Shown here: positions 1 to 5,183 of the stretch, in pieces
Position numbering within the stretch: position 1 is the stretch's first letter
Layout of the letters: each line of letters starts with the position of its first letter
From: Actinomycetes bacterium
Lineage (GTDB): Bacteria; Actinomycetota; Acidimicrobiia; Acidimicrobiales; Ilumatobacteraceae
NCBI GenBank assembly: GCA_023417265.1
Contig: JAEZFY010000349.1
Coordinates: 1-5,183 of the forward strand
DNA length: 5,183 bases
Reading direction: 5' to 3'
Position numbers and translations under genes: made by a program
The notes under the pieces: generated by a model
The model's database searches: none
Seen by the model: only the letters and a program-made list of their open reading frames with translations
What the model was told of the DNA's origin: nothing

Positions 1-2
1 CG

Positions 3-3000
3 TCAGGCCTGCTCAGCGTGCTCGCCCGCGGGCGTGTCGGCGAGCCGCTGGACGACCAGGGCGGCGCCCTGGGCGGCCGCCAACTGGGCGGCCTCGCGGC
101 GCCACCCGGGCGCTGCCGTGCCGTCCCCGAAGCGCTCGTCGGCGAGCGCCTGAAGCCGGATCGTCTCGGCGAGCCACCACGTCTCGTGGCGCGTCTCGGC
201 GTCGCCGCGAGCTTGCGCGAGGACCGCGACCGCACGCGCTTCGCCGAGCTCGAGCAGGGTCGCCCCGTAGAACGTGCGCAGCATCGAACGCAGCACCCGT
301 TCGGGGCTGTCGGCGATCGCCGCCATCCGCGCGTCGAGGGCGCTCACGTCGACCGCCTGCCCGAGCCGCGCCCGGGCCCACATCCCGAGCAGCTCGCACG
401 AGGCCATCTGGTGCACCACGAGCCCGTTGTCGTCGGTGAGTTCGGCCCGGTCGAGTTCGGCGAGCACCGCAGTGGGCTCGTCGAGCAGGGCTTCGAGGAT
501 GACGATCGTAAGGGTCACCGCCGCCGAGGCCGTCGGATCGACCTCGGCCCGGTCGGAGAGCCACGCCCGCACCCTGCGGTGAGCGTGGTCGCGGGCGGCC
601 TGCACGTCGCCGACGACGGCGCTCGCCAACGCCCCGGCGACGGGGGCGAGCACGATCGGTACGTGGTCGGGGCGGTCGTCCGGGCCGGTTCCCACCCGGG
701 CGATCATCCGTTCCAGCGACGTGCGGCCGCCGACCAGGTCGCCGGTCAGCCAGTCGTAGGCACCGATCATGTACTCGGTGAGCCCGAGCGCGTACTTGTC
801 CGACGTCCGTTCGGCGAGCGCGCGGATGGCGCTCTGGTCAAGCTCGCGCAGGTCTTCGCGTTCGTCGACCTGATCCCACATCAGGAACAGCCCCAACGCC
901 CGGGCGCCGTCGTGGTCGACCCGCTCGGCGAACTCGAGCACGCGCTCCCCCGCGCGGTGGCGGCCTTCGTCGTCGCCGAGCCGGCGCACCGCCAACCCGG
1001 CGATCGACTCGAGCGCTTGCACTTCGGCCAGTTCGACGGCGGGCGAGCGCGGTGCCGCGGCGAGCACTTCGAGGGCCCGTTCCGCCAACGCTTCGGACTC
1101 GTCGTAGGCACCGCGCCAGCGCCCCACGTCGGCGGCGCGGATCGCCGCTCGGGCGGTTTCGACGGGGTCGCCGACAGCCAATCCGGCGAGCCGGTGGTGG
1201 GCGATCGGTTCGGCCTGGTCGGGGCCGTCGCCCCAGGTGTCGAGCAGGGCGTTGGCGACACGGTGGTGCAGCCGTGCCCGGCGCAGCGGGGTGACCTCGG
1301 CGAGCACCGCGTCGCGCACCAGGGCGTGCGTGAACCGGTAGGCGAATCCGTCCCCGTCGGGCACGAGGATCCGCGTCACGATCGCCGCGTCGAGCGCGTC
1401 GAGGCAGTCGTCGGGCGCGCGCTCACTGGCCGCGATCACCGTGCGCACGTCGAAACGGCCGCCGACGGTGGCCGCCACCTCGAGCTCGCGGCGGGTGTCG
1501 GGGGGCATCTGCGCCAAACGATCGCGGACGACGTCGCGGATCGCGGCCGGCACCTGGTCGGGATCGGTGATCCCGCGCTCGCCGGCCAGCCGGGCCAGCT
1601 CGGCCACGAACAGCGGGTTGCCCCCGGCCCGGCGTTGGACCCGTTCGGCGATCTCGGGCGACGGTGCGGCGCCGGCCGTGAGCTCGATCAGGCGGGCCAC
1701 GTCGGGCGTGCTCAGCGGTGACATCGCCACGCGGTGCACCGACCCCAGCCGGGCGAGCCGGCCGAGCGCGGCAGTGAGGTTGGTGCCGGGCACCGTCTCG
1801 GGCGGGCGGTGGGCGGCCACGACGAGCACCTTGCGGGCACCGAGCCGTTCGGCCGCCAGCAGGGTCACGTCGAGGGTCGCCCGGTCGGCCCAGTGGAGGT
1901 CGTCGAGCAGCATCACCAGCGGCGTCGCCGCGAGGTCGTCGAGCAGCGCGGCGAACTGGTCGGCCAGCTCGATCGGTGACAGGGTCAGCGGCGTGGCGTC
2001 GTCGGCGGTGGCGAACTGGTACAGGGCGTTGGCGGTGACCGGCACCGGAACCGGTTCGCGTTCGGCGATCACGGCACGGACGATCTCGATCGCCGGCCAC
2101 AACGACGGGGCCAGGCCCGATTCGACGCACCGCCCGATCGCGACGCGCCAGCCCGCGCCCCGGGCGTGGGCGAGGAACGCGTCGCACAGCGTCGACTTGC
2201 CGATACCCGGCTCGCCTTCGACGAGCACGACCTGGGTGTGCCCGCGGGCGGCCAGGGCGAGCGCCCGCTGGAGCTGCTCCCACTCCGCGGCGCGGCCGAC
2301 CAGCTCGACGGTGCGGGGCGGCTCGGCGCGCTCGGCGGGTGCCGGTGGTGTCGCCGCCTCGGGCACGGCGAGCAGGGCCGGATCATGCGCCAGGATTCGT
2401 GCTTCGAGCTCGCGCAGCTCGGGGCCGGGATCGAGTCCGAGTTCGTCGAGCAACGTCGCCCGAGCCGCCGCCACGGCGCGCAGCGCGTCGGCCTGGCGGC
2501 TGGCCCGGTAGAGCGCGAGGGCGAGCTGCGCCCACAGCCGCTCGCGCAGCGGCGATTGGTCGACCGCGGCTTGCAGCGCCGGCACGGCTTCCGTGTGGCG
2601 GCCGAGCGCGAGCAGCGCCTCGAAGCGCTCTTCGGTGGCCTGGAGGCGTGCTTCCTCGAGGCGCACGACGATCGGACGGATCTGGTCGTCGGGGCCCACC
2701 CCGGCGAGGGCCGGTCCGCGCCACAGGCCCAGCGCAGCGTCGTTCTGCTGGCGCGGTTGGGGGGGGTTGCGGGCCGCCGCCGAGCGGCGTGCGGCGGCGT
2801 GGGCGGTGTCGAACTCGTGCACGTCGACCGCCTCCGGAGCGATCCGCAAGGCGTAGCCGGGCGCTTCCGACACCAGCAGCTGGGCGGCTGTGCCCGTGAC
2901 CCGGCCGGGTTCGAGCAGGCGCCGCAGCCGCGACACGTAGCTCTGCAGGGTTCCCAACGCAGTGCGCGGTGGATCGTCGCCCCACAGCCGCTCGATCAGC

Positions 3001-3152
3001 CGCTCGACCGGCACGACGCGTCCCACGTCGAGCGCCAGGTGGGCGATCAGGGCACGTTGCTGCGGGCCGCCGAGGTCGAGCGTTCCCCCGTCGCGACGAA
3101 CCTCGACCGGTCCGAGCAGGTGCACCGACAACATCGTCGGCGGTCTTACCAC
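3..3152 (-). CDS. AfsR/SARP-family transcriptional regulator with BTAD and AAA ATPase (gene B)
   Basis: Complete gene of 1049 codons, GTG start, TGA stop. Domains in order: OmpR-type winged helix (about 7-103; QSYVSRLRRLLEP at 70-82 marks the recognition-helix region), BTAD (about 108-257; LWRGPALAGV at 143-152 and LLDELGLDPGPELRELEARI at 234-253), a Pro/Ala-rich linker (about 260-280), and an AAA_16/STAND ATPase with Walker A GEPGIGKST (313-321), Walker B LVMLLDDLHWAD (412-423) and GGNPLF (510-515). A helical TPR-like C-terminal half (about 640-1040) contains ERTSDKYAL (781-789) and WWLAETIRLQAL (992-1003). The catalytic motifs look intact. By family, it should bind direct repeats near promoters and assist RNA polymerase, with activity set by nucleotide state and possibly a signal sensed by the C-terminus. 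It lies 27 bp downstream of a paralogue in the same direction, so one operon is likely. The GTG is chosen because GGGAGGA lies 8 nt upstream; ATG at 3134 is the alternative. I saw no in-frame TTA codon. Target genes cannot be inferred here. Confidence 0.94.
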   Translation of the reverse strand: MVRPPTMLSVHLLGPVEVRRDGGTLDLGGPQQRALIAHLALDVGRVVPVERLIERLWGDDPPRTALGTLQSYVSRLRRLLEPGRVTGTAAQLLVSEAPGYALRIAPEAVDVHEFDTAHAAARRSAAARNPPQPRQQNDAALGLWRGPALAGVGPDDQIRPIVVRLEEARLQATEERFEALLALGRHTEAVPALQAAVDQSPLRERLWAQLALALYRASRQADALRAVAAARATLLDELGLDPGPELRELEARILAHDPALLAVPEAATPPAPAERAEPPRTVELVGRAAEWEQLQRALALAARGHTQVVLVEGEPGIGKSTLCDAFLAHARGAGWRVAIGRCVESGLAPSLWPAIEIVRAVIAEREPVPVPVTANALYQFATADDATPLTLSPIELADQFAALLDDLAATPLVMLLDDLHWADRATLDVTLLAAERLGARKVLVVAAHRPPETVPGTNLTAALGRLARLGSVHRVAMSPLSTPDVARLIELTAGAAPSPEIAERVQRRAGGNPLFVAELARLAGERGITDPDQVPAAIRDVVRDRLAQMPPDTRRELEVAATVGGRFDVRTVIAASERAPDDCLDALDAAIVTRILVPDGDGFAYRFTHALVRDAVLAEVTPLRRARLHHRVANALLDTWGDGPDQAEPIAHHRLAGLAVGDPVETARAAIRAADVGRWRGAYDESEALAERALEVLAAAPRSPAVELAEVQALESIAGLAVRRLGDDEGRHRAGERVLEFAERVDHDGARALGLFLMWDQVDEREDLRELDQSAIRALAERTSDKYALGLTEYMIGAYDWLTGDLVGGRTSLERMIARVGTGPDDRPDHVPIVLAPVAGALASAVVGDVQAARDHAHRRVRAWLSDRAEVDPTASAAVTLTIVILEALLDEPTAVLAELDRAELTDDNGLVVHQMASCELLGMWARARLGQAVDVSALDARMAAIADSPERVLRSMLRTFYGATLLELGEARAVAVLAQARGDAETRHETWWLAETIRLQALADERFGDGTAAPGWRREAAQLAAAQGAALVVQRLADTPAGEHAEQA

Positions 3153-3185
3153 GTCACCGGTCCTCCCACGTCGGTGGTCTTACCA
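3135..3185 (-). repeat. Three contiguous 17-bp tandem repeats at the gene A/gene B junction
   Basis: On the minus strand the units are TGGTAAGACCACCGACG (3185-3169), TGGGAGGACCGGTGACG (3168-3152) and TGGTAAGACCGCCGACG (3151-3135), with no spacer between them. Units 1 and 3 match at 16 of 17 positions, units 2 and 3 at 13, units 1 and 2 at 12. Twelve positions are invariant. The array includes the last codon and stop of gene A, the whole intergenic gap, the Shine-Dalgarno and the first six codons of gene B. It stops directly before the in-frame ATG at 3134. The flanking 17-mers do not continue the pattern. It may be a regulatory array or a relic of replication slippage; the sequence does not decide between these. 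Confidence 0.8.
3161..3167 (-). promoter_or_regulatory. Shine-Dalgarno of gene B
   Basis: The minus strand reads GGGAGGA, a strong match to the anti-Shine-Dalgarno sequence. It lies 8 nt before the GTG at 3152-3150, which is ideal spacing, and 26 nt before the in-frame ATG at 3134-3132, which is too far. It therefore favours the GTG start and adds six residues (MVRPPT) before the family-typical MLSVHLLG. The site lies in the middle unit of the 17-bp tandem repeat. The outer units read GGTAAGA at the same place. Confidence 0.75.
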
Positions 3186-5183
3186 GACGGCGTCGATGCG
3201 CGGCACGAGCAGTTGTGCGTGCTGGTGCACGGCGAGCTGGCGCGCCTGCTCCAAGAGCTCCGTCGCAGCGGTGCCCGCGCCGAAGCTCCGATCGGTGAGG
3301 GCTTGCAGGCGGATCGTCTCGGCGAGCCACCAGCGCTCGCCGGTCGAATCGGCGAGCGCGCGCGCCTCGGCGAGCAGGGCGACCGCCCGGGGGTCACCGG
3401 CCGCCAACAGGGCCTGGGCTGCGAACGTGCACACGGCCGGCCGGTAGCGCCGGCCATCGTGGGCGAGCACGCGGGCGACGGCGGTGCCGGCCCGTTCGCC
3501 GGCGTCCGGCGCGCCCGCCATCGCCCCGGCCCATGCGTCGAGCACGGCGCACACGGCCAGTTCGTAGTCGACGAACGCGTGGACGTCGTCGAGGTCGACC
3601 GCGGCCAGCGCCGCGTGTACCCGTGCCGGCTCGTCGAGCAGGGCCTCGGTGAACGCCCGGGTGACGCCGAGCATCACCCGGCCGGTGGGGTCGACCCCGG
3701 CGCGGTCGGCCATCCATCCGCCGGCGCGTTGGTAGGCATACAGCCGCGCTCCGGCCACGTCGCCATGCACGGCGCACAGCAGGGCCGCCGGTGTCGGCAT
3801 CATCGGCACGGGCAAGAAGTCGGGTGGCTGGCTCGGGTCGGCGGGGCCGAGCGCGGCGAAGGCGGCGTCGAAGTCGGCGTGGGCCACGTCGAGCTCGCCG
3901 CGCATCAGCTCGTTGGAGGCGAGCATGTAGTGGCACATCACGAGCGCGTACCGGTCGCTGGTGCGCTCGGCGAGCTCGCGCAGGGCGGTGGCCATCGCCG
4001 CCCGCCGCGGCTCGTCCTGGTCGAGGTCGTTCCACGCCATGTACAGACCGAGCGCACGCGGCCCGTCGCGGCCGACGCGGTCGGCATGCGCGAGGAAGCG
4101 TTGCGACAGCTCGCTCTCACGGGCCGGATCACCGGTGCTCGAGCGCCGGTAGGCGGCGGCGGCCAGCGCTTCCAGAGCGCCGATCTCGACGAGCGCCAGG
4201 TCGGGGTGGTCGCCGGTCTCGGCGAGCACCGCCACGGCGTGCTCGGCGAGCGTCTCGCTCGCCTCCGTGGCGCCCCGCCAGCGGGCCCAGTCGGCGCCGC
4301 GCACGGCGGCCCGGGCGGTATCGAGCGGGTCGCCGACGATCCGCGCGGCGAGGCGGTGGTGGGCGATCGGTTCGGCGTGATCGGGGCCGTCGCCCCACAC
4401 TGCCAGCAGCGCGTCCGCGGCGCGGTGGTGGAGGCGTGCGCGCCGCAGTGGAGTGAGCTGGGCCAGCACGGCGTCGCGGACGAGCGCGTGGGCGAACCGG
4501 TACCCCGCGCCCTCGGGGACGATGATGCGGGTGACGATTGCGGCGTCGAGCGCGTCGAGGCAGCCGTCGGCGTCGCGTTCGCTGGCGGCGATCGCCGTGC
4601 GCAGGTCGAAGCGCTCGCCGAGTGTGGCGACCGCTTCGAGCTCGCGCGACGTGTCGGGCGGCAGCTGGGCGAGGCGGCTCCGCACGACGTCGCGGATCGC
4701 CTCGGGCACGGCATCGGTGTCGGCGATTCCGCGCTCGCCAGCCAGACGTGCCAGCTCGGCGACGAACAGCGGGTTCCCGCCGGCGCGCCGCCACACCCGC
4801 TCGGCGACCTCCGGCGAGGGCGCGACCCCCGCCGTGAGCTCGATCAGTTGGGCGACCTCGTCGACCTCGAGCGGGGCGACCGTCACGCGGTGGACGCCGG
4901 GCGCCCGCGCCACCCGGCCGAGCACCGCGGCCAGCTGGGTGCCGGGCACGGAGTCGATCGGGCGGTGCGTGGCGAGCACCACGATCGGCCGCCGGGCGAG
5001 CCGCTCGGCAGCCACGGCGACGACATCGAGCGTCGCCTGGTCGGCCCAATGAAGATCGTCGAGCAGCACCAGCAGCGGGCCCGTGTCGAGCACGTCGAGC
5101 AGCTCCCCGAAGCGGTCGGCGAGCTCGACGGCGGACAACGTCAGGGCGACCGGTTCGGCCGTGCTGACGAAGCGGTACAGCAC
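3180..5183 (-). CDS. AfsR/SARP-like ATPase regulator, 5'-partial (gene A)
   Basis: Partial gene of 667 visible codons ending in TAA. The reading frame is open to the window edge, so the true start lies outside. Visible from the N-terminal side: a Walker B block LLVLLDDLHWAD (residues 37-48), a sensor-like strand ending ATHRP (71-75), and the GGNPLF motif (135-140) typical of AAA_16/STAND ATPases of transcriptional regulators. A long alpha-helical, TPR-like region follows (about 230-660) with ERTSDRYAL (406-414) and WWLAETIRLQAL (618-629). The first visible residue aligns with residue 376 of gene B. If the architecture is the same, the missing part holds the winged helix, BTAD and Walker A, and the full protein would be about 1040 residues. 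Such proteins are cytoplasmic, and in studied relatives such as AfsR nucleotide binding modulates DNA-binding activity. The specific target is unknown. The DNA-binding domains are inferred from the paralogue, not seen; an ATPase-only partner protein is the alternative. Confidence 0.92.
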   Translation of the reverse strand: MLYRFVSTAEPVALTLSAVELADRFGELLDVLDTGPLLVLLDDLHWADQATLDVVAVAAERLARRPIVVLATHRPIDSVPGTQLAAVLGRVARAPGVHRVTVAPLEVDEVAQLIELTAGVAPSPEVAERVWRRAGGNPLFVAELARLAGERGIADTDAVPEAIRDVVRSRLAQLPPDTSRELEAVATLGERFDLRTAIAASERDADGCLDALDAAIVTRIIVPEGAGYRFAHALVRDAVLAQLTPLRRARLHHRAADALLAVWGDGPDHAEPIAHHRLAARIVGDPLDTARAAVRGADWARWRGATEASETLAEHAVAVLAETGDHPDLALVEIGALEALAAAAYRRSSTGDPARESELSQRFLAHADRVGRDGPRALGLYMAWNDLDQDEPRRAAMATALRELAERTSDRYALVMCHYMLASNELMRGELDVAHADFDAAFAALGPADPSQPPDFLPVPMMPTPAALLCAVHGDVAGARLYAYQRAGGWMADRAGVDPTGRVMLGVTRAFTEALLDEPARVHAALAAVDLDDVHAFVDYELAVCAVLDAWAGAMAGAPDAGERAGTAVARVLAHDGRRYRPAVCTFAAQALLAAGDPRAVALLAEARALADSTGERWWLAETIRLQALTDRSFGAGTAATELLEQARQLAVHQHAQLLVPRIDAVW

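Noticed and set aside
18..1721. A 567-codon open frame on the plus strand opposite gene B, and similar long plus-strand frames at 1441-2511 and 4453-5052
   Set aside because: Long antisense open frames are expected opposite GC-rich genes. The translations are rich in Arg, Gly and His, have no recognisable domain, and lie over clearly homologous minus-strand protein sequence.
1423..2283. Out-of-frame minus-strand open frames within gene B and gene A (also at 2383-2985, 3394-4035 and 4129-5049)
   Set aside because: They are Arg/Pro/Ala-rich shadows of the real genes caused by high GC content, with no family motifs and no ribosome binding site that I could see.
3153..3179. A separate promoter or terminator between the two genes
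   Set aside because: The gap is 27 bp and taken up by the repeat array and ribosome binding site. There is no long GC stem with a T run. Short self-complementary bits such as TGGTAAGACCA are too weak to act as a terminator.
5181..5183. GTG at the window edge as the start of gene A
   Set aside because: It aligns with residue 376 inside gene B, in the middle of the ATPase and after Walker A. The frame is open to the edge, so the gene almost surely begins outside.
1..5183. Scattered TCGAGC-type hexamers as SARP binding sites
   Set aside because: They occur often throughout the coding sequence as common Leu/Asp/Glu/Ser codon combinations, are not regularly spaced, and are not next to a promoter.

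Overview
The window is strongly GC-rich, with G or C at most third codon positions. It carries two large genes, both on the minus strand, for SARP/AfsR-type ATPase regulators (winged helix, BTAD, AAA/STAND ATPase, helical C-terminus). This composition and family point to a high-GC actinobacterium. An Acidimicrobiia-like or other non-Streptomyces lineage is possible, but the window alone does not settle it.

Layout, in the direction of transcription (from high to low coordinates). Gene A (5183 to 3180) enters from outside the window and lacks its N-terminal part. What remains is the second half of the ATPase, from before Walker B onward, and the whole C-terminal helical region. A junction of only 27 bp follows. 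Gene B (3152 to 3) is complete at 1049 codons, with winged helix, BTAD, Walker A/B ATPase and helical C-terminus. Its stop codon lies two bases inside the window edge. No other gene, RNA gene, insertion sequence or CRISPR array is visible. Almost every base is coding.

A and B are clear tandem paralogues. A hand count over 200 ungapped positions starting at the first visible residue of A gives 134 identities: 58 in the first hundred and 76 in the second. Similarity drops in the C-terminal sensor-like halves, apart from a few conserved islands. The two genes are very probably co-transcribed. They may have overlapping or paired regulatory roles, but nothing in the window identifies their targets.

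The most unusual structure is at the junction. The end of gene A, the whole intergenic gap and the first codons of gene B form three contiguous 17-bp repeat units (3135-3185). The middle unit carries the Shine-Dalgarno of gene B. The outer units are 16/17 identical to each other. The array ends exactly at an in-frame ATG of gene B. The two genes also share one reading frame and are separated by a single TAA.
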